Positions 1-12,588 of a DNA stretch of 64,000 nucleotides are shown here, in pieces; within the stretch, counting starts at the first letter, position 1; every line of letters begins with the position of its first letter. The position numbers and the translations under genes were made by a program. The stretch is from contig NW_015622543.1 of the NCBI RefSeq assembly GCF_000835495.1, positions 248,001-312,000 on the forward strand, written 5' to 3'. The notes under the pieces are model-generated. The model worked only from the letters and a program-made list of their open reading frames with translations, did not search any database and was not told where the DNA came from. This DNA is from Cladophialophora immunda. Lineage: Eukaryota > Ascomycota > Eurotiomycetes > Chaetothyriales > Herpotrichiellaceae.

Positions 1-3000
1 CGTACGTATTAGATATACTTATTATATGTTTTTGAAAATATAAGGATATCGTCTAAGTAGGTAACGATAAACTTATCTAAGTATTCTCTTAGGGTATCGT
101 TAATAAGTTCTTAGAAGGTAGTTAGTACGTTAGTTAGTCTAAAGGGTATTACCTAATACTTATATAGACCCTATCTAGTCCTAAACGCCGTCTTCTACTC
201 TTCTCCTTCCTTTATTCTTACCCTATAGTAGGCGTCTCTAACGTTAATTACTAAGAACTATTTAGCTCCTAAGAGATAGTCCTATAATTTATCGATTCTT
301 AGTATTAGATATTGATTTTTCTTTATTATCGCGTTAAGGCGTCTATAGTTAATATATAGTCTTAATCCCTCGTCCTTTTTTAGTATAAAGAGTACTACAT
401 AAGCTACTTTCGACTTTAAAGATCTAATAAACTCTTTTATAAGATATTTATTAATATACTCTTTAAGGAAGTCTTCTTCTTTTTTAGATATTAGAATTAG
501 TTATACGTAGTATTCTAGATTATTTTCTTCTTCTAAGGGTATCTTATAATCTTATAGTTTATGTTCTAGTAAGACTACGTTACCTTCTCTTTCTTTAGCG
601 AGATCTTTAAAGTCTTTATATTCTAATAGTATCTCCCTAATACTAAAGTTAGTTAGTATATATTCTATTAGTCGCACTAAAATCGTTCTTTTTAGAGCCT
701 TTAAGGATAATCGGTCCTCCCTTTATACGGTACTATATTTTGTAAATATTACTATCCTTATTTACTAATTAATAGTTAGGTTATGTTTTTAAAGCTAGTC
801 TATTCCTAAAACTATATTATATCCTAGGATATCTATTATATCTAGATTTATTATTTCCTCGTATTTCATAATCATTAATAGAACGTTTTTCATTTCTATT
901 ATTATCTATCTTAATAGTTGTCTATCTACTATCTTTAAGGGGTATAGAAGTCTTTTCCTCGCTTTATATTTATATAGTTTCCTAACTATAGTCGTACTTA
1001 TATAGCTCCGGTTAGCTCCTAAGTTAATTATGATAGTAATCTAAATATTCGCTAATTCTACTATAAGGGCTACGTAGCGATTATCTAATATAGTTATTTC
1101 TCTTAACTCCTAAGGCTTTCTAACTCTTAGATTATTATTATAACTCCTCCACCTTATTAAGTCGTTACTTATAAGTTTTTTAGTTAGTATATATATTACT
1201 CTCCGTTCTATTAGTATTTAGTATTGAAATACTCCTCTAATATTTTAAATATCTTAGGGTATATTAGGATATTTTCGATATCTAGGTTAACGTTATAGAT
1301 ATATTAATACCTTATCTTTATATCGTACTTTTCCTCGTTTAGATAGTAGAAATTATTCGCTATAAAATCTCCATCTACTCTATTATTAACTATTTCTTTA
1401 ATAATAAATAGTCTATATAGATCTCCTCTACCGTTATTACTATTAATAAACATTATATTTAGTATATCTTCTTAATAATATAGGTGTAATTCTCTCCTCT
1501 ATTAATATTCTTATTTATTATATATTTAGTCTACCTCTATAAGGTTAACGTAGACTCCTCTAGATATTAGTATATAGAGTTATCTTAGATTAACGTTCTA
1601 GTAATATAAATAATCTCCGTATTACTATTAGTAGTCTTTATCTTTATATGAAAGTCTTTTATAGTAATAGTCTAGATCTTTACGTTCGTTAATTACCTTT
1701 CTATTCCTTAAGAGTCCTAATATTGATAGAATTAGTTTAAGAATAACTCCTTTTTCTCGCTATACTTCTTTAAGTTTATTTCTTTTAGTAATAATTCTCT
1801 TTATAGTCCTCTCTAGAAGTCTTATTTTAACTATTACTAGTTCTATTAGTTAATAAATATATATATCTTCTTTATATTCATACTCTTAGTTCTAGTACTA
1901 TTTTATATTAATTTTCTTAAGTAGTGACTATAGTAACCTAAAGGAGTTATAAACTATATATTAGTATAGTATATTAAGGTAATATTTAGTCTCATAGTTA
2001 TCTATCTTCTAGAAGTTAGTAGCGATCTCGATATCGTACTTATCACTTTCTAGTACTATATACTATTAGTATATAGTATCCTCCCCTAGTATAAGGTTCT
2101 TATTTAGTTCTTAAATAATAATATTATTATTTACGTAACTATTATAAAGTATATATATTAGTTAGTAATCTATAAGCGAGTCGATATTATTATATAATTC
2201 TCCTATATTAGTCTACGCCTCTCTAATATACGCGACTACTTAGTAGTCTTAGTATCTTTTATAAGTATAGACTAGTTACACTATTCTAGTGCCTTCTAGT
2301 ACTATTATTATATTAAGGCTCTATTCTTATAGTAGTATAATTAGTATTATAAACGCTTTATTACCTTTTCTTATATACGAATGTATCCCCGGAATAGTAT
2401 ATCCTACCTCTATAGTCTAGTAGATTTCTATTATAATTAAAACTAGTTCGTTAGCTAGCTACCCTAGATTAAATATAAGATAAAGGTACTCTACTTTTAG
2501 TCCGTAATTATCTTTATACTAGTATTTTAATAATCTCTAGTAGAGTATGATTATTATTATTTCCTTATTATTATATTTAATTACGATAAATATAGTAGAT
2601 TCTTCTAGTTCTAGTGTATATATTATCTAGAATCCTTATTCGTTATTAGTATTCTCGTAATTAGCCCTAAATACCTCCTAACGCTTTAGCTTATTAGCTT
2701 ATCTTACTACTCTTCTTTATTATTTTAGAAACTATCTACTCCTAATCTTTTCTAAGTAGTAAGTTATATATCTATCGTCGTAGTACGCTATCTATAATAA
2801 GAGCTAATACTATAGTTCTTCTTATCGTTCCCGTTCTTCTAAGGTAGCTTCCTCCTTAGGTTTTATATCTTATTTAGATCTACCTATCTCCTTTTGAGAT
2901 TCTATACTTAGGTAGTCCTTCTATACTATATTACTCTAGCTATTAGCTACCTTTTAAGCTCTCTATAAAGTATTAGCCTTTATTTCTTCATAACTAACTA

Positions 3001-4340
3001 TACCGTTATCTATTATATATAGCGTTAGACCATTCTTATAATCTTTTATACGATGTCCGGATTTTCCGTATCTATAGTATAGATTATTTTTCTTACGTTT
3101 CTCTCGCTCTAACTATAGTAATCTACAAGACTTATCGTTCCTAACCTTAGGTTATCCTCCTTGTACTTTCTAGTGAGTAGAACTACTACGTTAGATTATA
3201 TCTAAGTCTATTAGTTCTCCGTAGTATTATTTATTCTTATAAGTTATACCCCCTATAAAAGTCCCTTTTCTTTCTATTTAGTATTTATATAACTAGTTAT
3301 TAGTCTCGATAGAGAGTTTAACGAGCGATTTATACTTATTAGGATAATCTATCCCTATTCTATCTTTAACTGAATCCTTTAGCTCCTAATAATAGGCTAA
3401 GGCGAAAGCTTTATCTTCCTAATCTAGTTTCGAAGTATAGCGTTAGAATATAGTATAATATCGCGTAGTAGATCCTATCTACTTAAGTTAATAGATCCTC
3501 TAGACTACTAACTATTCCTCTTTTAGTATCCTAAAGATTTACTTAATTCTTTCTTCAAAAACTAAGAAGTTTCTAAAGATTTCATTTATCTCTAGACTTC
3601 GCTATACTAGTATAGAGCTAAGGTAATCCCCTATAATAGGTTTAAATCACTCGAACGCTAACCTATAGAGCTAGAGTCCTATAAATAAAACTTTTTCTAT
3701 ATAGGTAGAGTATTTAGTACGTTATAAGGTAAATACCGCCTTTAACTATATAAGATATATACTAAGTTTACTTCTATCTCTATAGTACTATTTAACCTTA
3801 AGGTTATCCTTTATCTTTCTAGCCTCTATATTATTAATAGTTAAAGTAGTAATACTTATAGTAGAGGTATTAGATTATTAAGTAAGTCTAGGCTTAGGCG
3901 ACTTAGGATTAGAGCTACTAGATATTATTATTAAGTCCGCTACTATCTAAGCTAGTAGTTAATATATTATAAGCTACTATATAATACGTAAGGTATCTAT
4001 AGGTAAACCTATAGTGATTTACTTAGTAATATAGTAGGGAGGGACGCTATAGCTAAGACTAGAAACTAAGTATATAGTATATAGATCTATACGTATAGTA
4101 GATAATCGTGAGGAACTTAATTCTATATAACTATTATTAACTACGAGGAGAACTATATAACTAAGTGCGGCTATATACTACTTAGGATATATATTTAATA
4201 TATTACTCTATTAGATATATTAAATATATTAATATATTTCTAAGCCTACCTAGGTATATTACTCTATTACTCCGCTAGATTATGCTAATATATTTACTAA
4301 GATACTAATATCTGACTTATTCTCCTTAGTTAACCTTCCT
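1..4340 (-). mobile_element. RIP-degraded Ty3/gypsy retrotransposon (partial, runs off the left edge)
   Basis: This is an LTR-retrotransposon relic read on the minus strand. Reverse transcriptase is recognisable: YLDDIL lies at 42-59, preceded in the protein by EYLDKFIVT, and the upstream RT block (LFILKKDEGLRLYINYRRLN) lies at about 330-405. An aspartic-protease core lies near 1011-1025, where the usual DSGA reads NLGA. A zinc knuckle lies near 3051-3086, where cysteines read as tyrosine (YYRYGKSGH). Gag, protease and RT run from right to left, so RNase H and integrase would lie beyond position 1. The stretch is strongly AT-rich, TA-rich and full of stops. The substitutions seen (Asp to Asn, Ser to Leu, Cys to Tyr, Trp to stop) are the C-to-T and G-to-A changes expected of RIP. 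Short near-repeats such as TATTACTCTATTA around 4199 and 4256 may belong to the 5' LTR. The element is certainly inactive. Confidence 0.9.
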
Positions 4341-4440
4341 CCTTATCTTTCCCCTTAGCCTCCCATATGGTCGGTTCATAATACTAATGGCGACTTTTAT
4401 CAGAAGCTACTTATTTTTTAGATCCTCTTCACCCTCTTCT

Positions 4441-6640
4441 TCTATAGTTGTAGTTATTTTGTTGGTGGTGCAGACGCTTCGGGAAACCGAGTCTCCCGCA
4501 TTTGGTTTCGCGCGTGGCTGGTGACGGCCGCCGCTATAAAATACCCTCCTGACTCCCCTCTCCTCTCAGTCTCATCTCTCCCTCCTGACCTTCGCTCCTC
4601 ATACCTCACCCTGACCTCCTCACCCTAGGTCTTCGGCTCATACGACATCGTATGCCTAGATCCTTACAGTGAGCTAGGCGCCCACTAACCTCCCAACATC
4701 CCTATCTCTCCTCCGTCCGTCCGTGGACGCGTAACGCCCACCTACATCCTCCTACTGTAAGTTGACCTTTACGAGGACCTCCCCCCCTTCTCCGTCCCCT
4801 CGGCGTCCTTCTCTAACTCCCCCAATCTCGTCGCCCTATCTACCGAGGAAAGGGCGGAGCCAGGCCTAGTTTTCTAGCTTCCACCTTCCAGCTCCCTTCC
4901 GACTTCAGGACCTCTGGATCCCGGCTGAAGACGACATCACCCTATCCCTCTCCTGAAATCGACTTCCCGCCTTCTTCGAGGGCTAGAACGAACGCGACCC
5001 TGTCCCCCCTGGCGTCCACGAACCAGTGTCGGTAGACGCACTGAGGGTAGGTTACCCTGTTGCCTAGAGGAGGCTGATTCCTTGGGCTTGCGTTGGTCGC
5101 TGCTGCTTCCGAGATTCAATGGCCCCTTGAATTGGACCGCGCCGTTATGAGTCACTCTTCTCACGTCCCGCCCAAAGGCTTGCCTCCTGAGTGTCTCACT
5201 ACATTCCTGCCGATCCCGAGTGACGAAGGCTGGGGGATTAGACAGTGTCTTGCCGGTTATCTAGCGAAACTTGACGTCAACCATGGGTATACGTGCTGAA
5301 GTCTGTCGGCGCTACGCAAATCCTTCAAGGTCCGGCGGGACCCGGTGTTTTAACGGTTGGTCCTCCTGACCACCAGACGGCCCTAGCTTCTCAACGGCGC
5401 TCTCTCGACTCACGCACTAATCCTGGGATTTCGCGTGACTCGAGGACTGGGACGTCTACGCGTCGAGGTCTATGGATCTCCGCCGCAGGGGCTCAATACG
5501 ACGTTATGGTGTCTAGGGTTCCTTGACCAACTTCGAATATGGTGAAATCTCCGGCACTACTCACCTCGAGTGAAGTCGGTCGGAGCTGAGCTGCAGCTGT
5601 ACTACGTCCTAGCATCCAATCCGTTGCCTCAGGTCAGATGAAAGTTGGAGAGTACGGAGCCTGGCGGCTTCCAAGGGGGTCTCGAAAGACCCTATGGGTC
5701 GAGACCCAACCCTACCTCAATACCCAGCCTCAAGGCAAGTTGAGGAACCGGCACCGGCACACATCAGGTAGGCAGGGTACCTCAAGAGGTAATTCAATCG
5801 GCCAAATCGAGTCCCGGATGATCCTTTGACGGAAAATTGGGTCGTTCCACCTCAAGTCAGACTCTCACTTACAGAATGGGGGAGTGTGTCAGGTTGGGGC
5901 AGTCGATGCTTGCTTCCAGCGACACGTTCCAGCCCAGTCTCTCCTCCGGATACCTAAAGGCCGTCCTCCGAGAAGGCTCCTAAGTGGGTGCGCGTCGATA
6001 CGGACAGATCCTCTCTGTAAGGGTTTCCTTTCACGTCGGGCCCCGTCCTGCCCCTTACCGGCTTCGAAATTGACCGAGCCATGTGCTGTTGTTCTCACAC
6101 CAACCCAGTCAGAATGGGGCCAGCTAACCGTGCCCGAGCAGAGACCAGTCAACGGAGTCAAGGCAGACTCGGAGCACCCCGTGTCCCGTCCATGAGCCAA
6201 GTTTGAGGACAGGGGAAGAAGTGGTGCTCGGTAGTCCGGAACACTACTGTGGCCGTCATGACACCATCTACGGAGACGATCTTTCCACCAGATTCTATTC
6301 GACAACATCAAATCTGCCTCGCGGTTTGGAACAACGGACGAATCCAGGGCCTAGGGTTAACAGATCAGGTAACACTACTCCCACGACGGGTAATCCACTG
6401 GTGCGACTAGGTTGGAGGTGATGACCTCTCTGAAAGCGGCATACTTCTTCCTCGACAAGGGGTATGACCTACCCGTGCGGGAATATGTCGAATTTGGGGA
6501 TCGGATTGTCGACACGCGCGAACCACTCCGCCGCCGTCGTCCAGGGGGCAGGCTCAGGGGCCAAATGAGGGGGAATGTTGGACTAGAGCAGGCGGATGTT
6601 GGCCCGATGTGGAATACTACGTCCCCTATTTCAGGCAGGC
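4441..6640. other. GC-rich stretch without a convincing gene
   Basis: Base composition switches abruptly near 4440 from AT-rich RIP DNA to GC-rich, CpG-containing sequence. A TATA-like TATAAAATA lies at 4535-4543 and is followed by a long CT-rich tract (about 4545-4620), which looks like a fungal core promoter or an LTR U3/R region. No long frame follows. Only short overlapping frames on both strands are present, and I recognise none of them. A purine run (AGAATGGGGGAG) at about 5874-5885 followed by TGTGTCAG resembles a polypurine tract next to a 3' LTR, but I found no matching second LTR. It could be an un-RIPed fragment of another element or the decayed 5' region of the next gene. Confidence 0.4.
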
Positions 6641-6684
6641 AGAGATGCTCACGAGCGGAGCGGCGCAGCTTTTGTGTGCCGGCC

Positions 6685-6690
6685 ATAAAA
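6685..6690 (+). promoter_or_regulatory. TATA-like box of the MYB/SANT gene
   Basis: ATAAAA sits in a GC-rich context about 70 bases before the ATG at 6756. It supports that start over the in-frame ATG at 6645, which lies upstream of the box. Confidence 0.4.
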
Positions 6691-6755
6691 GGGCACTACT
6701 ACTCCCCCTTCTCAGACGCGAGAATCACTGCGCAGGTTACTCATCCTCCATTGCA

Positions 6756-8736
6756 ATGAATTCGACTTTCAAAGTGACACCGGCGGTTACGCCATTCGAC
6801 ATCATCCAATACAGAGGCCCTCCATGCCCAAAACCAAGGCGAACCCATACTTCGCGGCAACAGGGAACGCTCCCTGAGAAATACTCTCTCCCAGACCTCG
6901 CACCTAACAGTTGCTTCGACGAATTCGACCATCCACAAAATCAACGCGCGACTCCGGAGCTGGCCGACGCTACTTCTCTCGACAGCGCGGGGGAAGTATC
7001 TTTGCCGTCGACACCAGATAACGCCTTGGCAGACTTGGATTTTACTGGTAAGGATATACATACCTCTCCGATAGAGCTCCTTAATTCTGAGACTTATCGA
7101 CTAACTTTCTCCCTTTTTTTTACAGCAGAAAGGCCTGACTATGAAGTGATTCCCGATGAGAGTGCCCTAAGCGAAGTCGAAATTGAAGAGTCTCAACCAT
7201 CCGCCTTAGGGTACACAGCCCATACCGACAAGATGGTTCTCCAACAGTGGATCCCGTCACGGTCGGCTTCAAGTCCTATGGCAAAGAGCGATCTAGGTAC
7301 GTGAACGAGTAACCTATTGATCTGCCAAAGTGCTAATAGATTTAGGAGTGGATAATACGAACCCCAGCAACGCCGGTGATATACGTGAGGAGAATGCCTC
7401 AACCGGTAGCGCCCAATCAGATGACGACAAGCGTCCTCAAGGCCGAGTCGGCCAGCAGCTACGGAGCGAGGAGCCAGGGTCAATATACGACGATATATTC
7501 CCGACCGATCCTATTCCCGGAAATACAGCGGATAATGCCTATTCTCAAAAGAGTCACTCTGAGCTGAGACGGGACGCGCTTCCGTCAGCAGTATCGAGAC
7601 CTCGAGTAGTGCCACCAACTAGCCCCAGCCGACTCGGGCAACCCCGCCCACAAGTGGATCTACCTATGGCTTCCACAACTATAAAACCACCTCAGTGTAC
7701 GGTGGGGGTAAGAGGTCGACCACTTGGTCATCAGGTTGATCATCCACCTCTGCGAACGAAACGTAGCGGCTCAACAATGGTTGGCGGACTCCCCAAACGC
7801 AATCAACCGTTCAGATCGACGAATCAAGCAAAGGCCTCACCTGACGATTGGCCAAGCGACAGTGACTCCGACGCCAGCTACGATGGCGACGCTAAGGCAG
7901 CCTCGGCTAGGGCCGTAAAGCAGAGGCAAAGGCAACGAGCACGGCGGTTATCAGGGACGTCGAAAGCTATCGGTAATCCGAAGCGGAAGTTACGAAATGG
8001 CGGTCGTACGAGCTCCGCCGGCACTCACTCACAATCAACGATGCCGGTGCTCTTCCGGGATGCAGAGGACAACCAGAAAGTCAATGCTACTGTGGGTATC
8101 CTCCGCAACGATGGTATAGAGGCGGCCTACGATTCACCGATGCTACTGAATTCCAACATTACACCGGTGATGTCGACCGAAGCAGCGGTTCTGACAGTCC
8201 TTCTCGCCGATATAACTGAGATCGGGGCGCTACTGAAATCCCCGCTGGCCTGGGGGATCACAGGAGATCTCTTCTCCATGACCAAGCTTGTTAACGCCAC
8301 TATCAAACCTCACACGCCACAACAATGGCAAGTAACTGCCACGTTCTCCCGGACTCTGGGTCCTACACAGGTGACTACAGACCCCGGCTTCGATACCGAG
8401 GCCTTCACTTCAAGCGCCGACAGCGACGACTCCTCGAGCAGTATAAACAGTATTCACCATTACTCTTCCGATGACGAACCTAGGGTTCGAACACGCGGAA
8501 TCAAGCGTGGAGGTTGGCAGGAGACGGACGACAAAAACTTGATTAAGTGGAGACGCGATGGCAAGCCGTGGCCCTGGATCTACAGAAAATTTCCAGATCG
8601 AACAAAGGCAGCAATCAAGTCCCGCTGGTACGTGGTCCAGACCCGCGATACAAATCAAAAAGATAGCGACCGACGATCTAAGAGTGCGAAGCGGGCGGGC
8701 GATAGTCGTACAGCCATAGGAGGTCGACGAGGCTAG
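6756..8736 (+). CDS. MYB/SANT-like DNA-binding protein
   Basis: Proposed exons are 6756-7047, 7126-7296 and 7346-8736, giving about 617 aa. The first intron (78 nt) has GTAAGG and a T-rich run before ACAG; it is open in frame and could be retained. The second (49 nt, GTACGT, GCTAAT, TTAG) is needed to join the two frames. The long, low-complexity, Ser/Pro/Arg-rich N-terminal part has no recognised domain. Near the C-terminus is a single MYB/SANT repeat with the spaced tryptophans and the pattern W..DD..LI.WR..G..W..IY..FP.RT..AI..RW (about 8508-8640), followed by a basic tail. It is probably a nuclear DNA-binding or chromatin protein. MYB/SANT genes are reported in Starship elements. The target is unknown. 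Confidence 0.7.
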
Positions 8737-9144
8737 GGTCGGTAAGCATTTTGCAGACCGGCGCCAATACGTTCAGCAGACAAGTTTGACCTGTAAACAG
8801 GAAAAATGAATGGTTTCAGAAGCAAGACAAATGTTATATATTAGGGTATCGTAGCTGCGATTGAAGGTACTGTAATAGTACGAGAGCTGAGAGTATCATA
8901 TGAGGCGCGGTGAACTTTTTAGGTTATCTACTAAACATATAGCAAGAAGAATTACTAGTTCCTTATGGCTTCGCGAGTCCCAATGTGCAAGACTAAACAC
9001 CATCACCTGACTGATCGATACCACCTTTCTAAAGTTGATGATATCGTAATGTCCTTCTAGCTGGTGTACCTCCATGTCATAGTGAACCGAGTTATATAAG
9101 TTGTTACCTTCATTCCCCGAGATTCTTCATCCTTCTCTGTTTCA
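8737..9144. other. Intergenic region, nothing recognised
   Basis: AT-rich convergent spacer between the MYB/SANT gene and the GT25 gene. I see no gene, repeat or RNA in it. Confidence 0.5.
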
Positions 9145-10384
9145 TTATCCCACCAGAATCTCGGGGTAACCTATCGCTTTACCAATATCGCTAATTCCCA
9201 TTGGCGGTGCGATGTCAGGGTATTGACTCTCAAAGATTCTCGTCCCATTGAGCCAATGCTGTAGGTTTTGTCGTGCTGAGTACATGAGATGATACGAATG
9301 TCCGTCCTGAGCTGTGCTCTCTGAGTCCGGGGGGGAATCGATATCGCTCCATTTAGCGGTGTTTGATGTAGGTCTAGAGACGCCAACAAGCTGAGGCCAT
9401 GACGATACACACTTAAAATTGTGTTCTTTATTCTTACAGAGGTTAGCAAGCCCCCAGTCGACCGGAGCGTTATAGGGGACCATAGATAAATAATAGATAG
9501 CTTTGCGTGCGCCCTTTTGGGAGATAGCGTACGCAGAGGTACACACAGCGCCTTCTGAATGGAAGACTATTCTTGTCTGTTCGCCGCCGTCAGGGTTGGT
9601 ACGCCAGCGGCTCATGTCTGGCTTTGCCACGTTATCTTCCCGTAACTGAGGTGGTAGAACGGTAGGATCGCTAGGGATGACGAAGAATCGACGGTTCTTG
9701 TCTGGTAATACCCAGGTACCGCAATGGCCGATCCAAAGCATATCCCAGTCATCGCCATATGGAGAGTGTGCTAGGTCTCCTTCGACGGTGTCCGCGAGGA
9801 ATCTTGAACCTCGAGCGAATTGCACGAGTTGGTGCTTTAATGCCACATCCCAGTCGGCATCGTCTTCGAAGACTAAGGCGGTAGACACTCTTTCATGCAC
9901 TATCTTCTGATAGACATTAAGATGTGCACGCCAACACCCAATGACATTTGCCTTCTGACTCATTGTCTGTAAGTGTTAGCAATTATCAAGTAGTGGGTTT
10001 CTAAGGTAGATATACGTGTGGTAACGCTTTCGCAGGGACTTTGTCGCCGTGTACTCCATCCGCAAGGATATATGAGATTTCAGAAAACGCCGCCTGCATA
10101 GCAAAGGTATCTTGCTTATCCGTCCGTTCTGGAAGGGAGATCATATATATCTTTTGAAAACCCAAGGTCTCATTGTATATCTCATAGATTGACTCAGAAT
10201 TTTGGCTCGATTTGACGGTAGACTTCGCTTGCGCGTGATCAAGTATCGGAGGAATATCCTCTTGAAGCTCAAAAAGTTCGTGAGCTTCAGGGTTAAGCAC
10301 TCGAAAGGAGGCGAAAAATAAGACGATAGTGATGAGGGCGATAGTTGCTGTAAGCCGGAGGCGTATTCCCGCTGCAGAAAGCAT
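9145..10384 (-). CDS. Glycosyltransferase family 25 (LPS-type) protein
   Basis: Exons are complement 10384-10016 and 9966-9145, split by a 49-nt intron (GTATAT, perfect branch TGCTAAC, TTACAG), giving 396 aa. The N-terminus has one hydrophobic segment (about residues 10-27), a type II signal anchor expected of a Golgi-facing transferase. Next comes the GT25 opening IYMISLPERTDK, in which the sugar-nucleotide fold begins. Exon 2 starts with the family block GCWRAHLNVYQ and the acidic ALVFEDDADW, whose EDD corresponds to the metal and nucleotide-sugar binding motif. A later segment, SQKGARKAIYYLS, is also typical. The family transfers hexoses to glycans or proteins; the acceptor in fungi is not known. 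It lies on the same strand as the DUF6919-like gene. Confidence 0.85.
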
Positions 10385-10779
10385 TATGCTTACAATGTAT
10401 AGACGAAGTTATTAAGGCCGAATAATAATTTCGCTAATGCTTCGAGCGGGGGACTAGAGTCTTGAAAATGTAGCCAAGCTAGAAACTAGTTAAGTAGGAG
10501 TCTATATCGATCGCAGCGTTATATACTACTACGACGGATTTTACACTTTCATAAGCAGCCTGAGAAGGAGCACTAGATGTCAGCAGGCTTCCTATCCGTC
10601 TAAAATGCATAACAAAAACTAAAATTACACTGATACGTAACCCACGGTAAGAGGGCTAGAAACTCTCCCAACAAAACACCACCCCCTCAAGACGGATATC
10701 GCTTGTCGCCCGCCCAAGGTACAGTACCTAACAATTTAGAAAGCTTTCAATAGCAAGTCCCCACCACTCCTCACGCACC
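10385..10779. other. Intergenic region, nothing recognised
   Basis: Spacer between two minus-strand genes. It holds the promoter of the GT25 gene by position, with no clear motif. Confidence 0.4.
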
Positions 10780-11520
10780 TTAGATCGCCCGGTGCCCTCG
10801 GGAGCAAATGTGACGTATTTGTCGCGCTAACCACCAACCCTTCCTATACGCATTAGTCTTGTATAGTGGAGAGATACCACATTGCCTAGCGCAATTGATG
10901 ACTAGTTCTTCGAGAGAAAAACTAACATTAAATCTTCGAGTTGCTATAAAGACACATAACGGCTCCGCTTGTGAGATAGGGTAACAATGCGCTTCATCAA
11001 AGAGCTGTACGTCTTCGTCCGCTTCATCCCGAGTAAAAGATGTTTCGAAGCTTTCTACCCAAGCTGCTGACCTTCCGCTACGGCTTCGATGAAGAGGCAA
11101 CGTTCTGGTATGCTGATTATTCTTCACCATCGTACCATCTCTCTTCTGGATAACAACGATGATTTGCTCTAATTTCAGAAGTTCTTCGCAGAACCTTGTG
11201 ACTAAGCTCTGCTTGATTTTCCCTTTCGTAGGTAATAAAAAATTAATGTATCCCCTTGATTCTATCTCGAGGTTTCCAGCCTGGTCGCGGGTGCTTGGTT
11301 GGCTATTGGTCGTCAGGAACCCGTACTCGTGCATCTGTAAGAGGCGAGGGATTAATGGTAAAGTTTCCTCGTCGATTGGTGCACAGTGAGTAGGGGAGCT
11401 AGACAGTTCTCCTCTCAGAAACCGACGGTTAAGGCGTAAAACCTGTTCATATGTAGTTGCTTGAGCCCAAATATTAGGACCCTGGGAGTTCCACCGCGTA
11501 GTAAACCAACGTAGACTCAT
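10780..11520 (-). CDS. DUF6919-like protein
   Basis: Single exon, 246 aa, ATG at 11520. The N-terminal 90 residues resemble the DUF6919 family, best known from actinobacteria: a W..A.T..QV..L...FL.GEL opening, then ID.ETLPLIPRL and the block GFLTTNSQPS, which is the most characteristic element. No signal peptide or membrane segment is visible. The C-terminal half (after about residue 150) matches nothing I know and contains an FVI-type beta region and several cysteines. The function of DUF6919 is unknown. A bacterial origin by transfer is possible but rests only on my memory of the family's distribution. Confidence 0.5.
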   Translation of the reverse strand: MSLRWFTTRWNSQGPNIWAQATTYEQVLRLNRRFLRGELSSSPTHCAPIDEETLPLIPRLLQMHEYGFLTTNSQPSTRDQAGNLEIESRGYINFLLPTKGKIKQSLVTRFCEELLKLEQIIVVIQKRDGTMVKNNQHTRTLPLHRSRSGRSAAWVESFETSFTRDEADEDVQLFDEAHCYPISQAEPLCVFIATRRFNVSFSLEELVINCARQCGISPLYKTNAYRKGWWLARQIRHICSRGHRAI

Positions 11521-12588
11521 TGCTTATATCACAAGGCTGTTTAATTGGCGAAGGTGAAGGATGTGCTTCGTTTGAAGGTACGAAAGAGGGAAGACAATAT
11601 AAATATATCGTAGAAAGGGTGCGGATAAAAATAGTTGTGTCGAACAAGGTATTCTTTTTTTAATAGTTGCAATCTCTATTAAAAGTACTCTAGAGTGAAG
11701 AAAAATATTCCAACCTGTGATCTATTTACAGAAACATAATTACTAAGTCGACATCTCGACGTAGTGAGCCGTGCATGGTGATGTGAGCACAAGATCCTCC
11801 TATATCTACCCCATTCCATTCGCTACCACAGAGCTAAGATAGAACTTTTGTTGCACGCCTCTATTGTGTAAATCCGCGAACCCCCCTTCACTAGGTGTTC
11901 CCTTAGCGGCTCCATATTGATACGCAAATTACCCGTGTCGACGTTGTCGGCAAGCGATCGCTTACACTGAGTCATCACCAAATATCTGCAGTGTAAGAAA
12001 GCGATCTAGCTATCAACGTTTGGAAGAGATACTTAGGTCGCGTAGGCGCTTTCCTGATCGACTACGTCTAACCTACGGCTACAGGTACGCTCGATGTTCA
12101 AGGTTAAATCTATCCCCTTAATAAGTTGACCATGTGGTCTACGTTCTTCGGAACTCTCCCCCTGTAAGGATTTATCACTAGTGGTACTATTACTATATCT
12201 ATAAAAAGGGAAGTCGTCCTTGGGGTGGATCAAAGTGGATATATAGTGCGTATAGCGTAGGATTGATAGGAAAGCCCAGGAGAGATACAAGAGTGTAAAT
12301 TTGGACTAACAGAAGGTTTACGTAAAGAAATAGGCGGGTGAAAGAAGAGAAGGGGAAGAAGTTAAGGTAGAGTAGCGGCTCACTCGACAAAAAGAAGGGA
12401 GCGAAGCTAAAAGGAAGAGAGTTAGTACAGAAGGCTCTACAAAAGACAGAGAGTAGAGTTAAAGTAGATTCGTAGAAAAAGGAAGCGGACAAGCGGAAGC
12501 GAGTAGAGACTGGAATGCTTGAGACGCGAGTAGTCACTAGTCAGGGATGTCGCTTCTTGGTAGCCAAAAAGGAGACTATTAAGGCATT
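11521..12588. other. Gene-poor spacer with a purine-rich block
   Basis: No convincing gene. From about 12320 to 12500 the plus strand is almost entirely purine (long runs of GAAGAGAAGGGG type), giving long pyrimidine-derived frames on the minus strand (rich in Ser, Phe and Leu) that I regard as artefacts. The stretch 11521-12030 is AT-rich and featureless. Confidence 0.4.

Noticed and set aside
5093..6759. String of short plus-strand frames in GC-rich DNA as a gene
   Set aside because: Most begin at GTG or TTG, change frame without splice signals and match no family.
12199..12537. Minus-strand hydrophobic frame of about 110 residues
   Set aside because: It follows from a purine-rich plus strand (pyrimidine codons give Ser, Phe and Leu) and matches no family.
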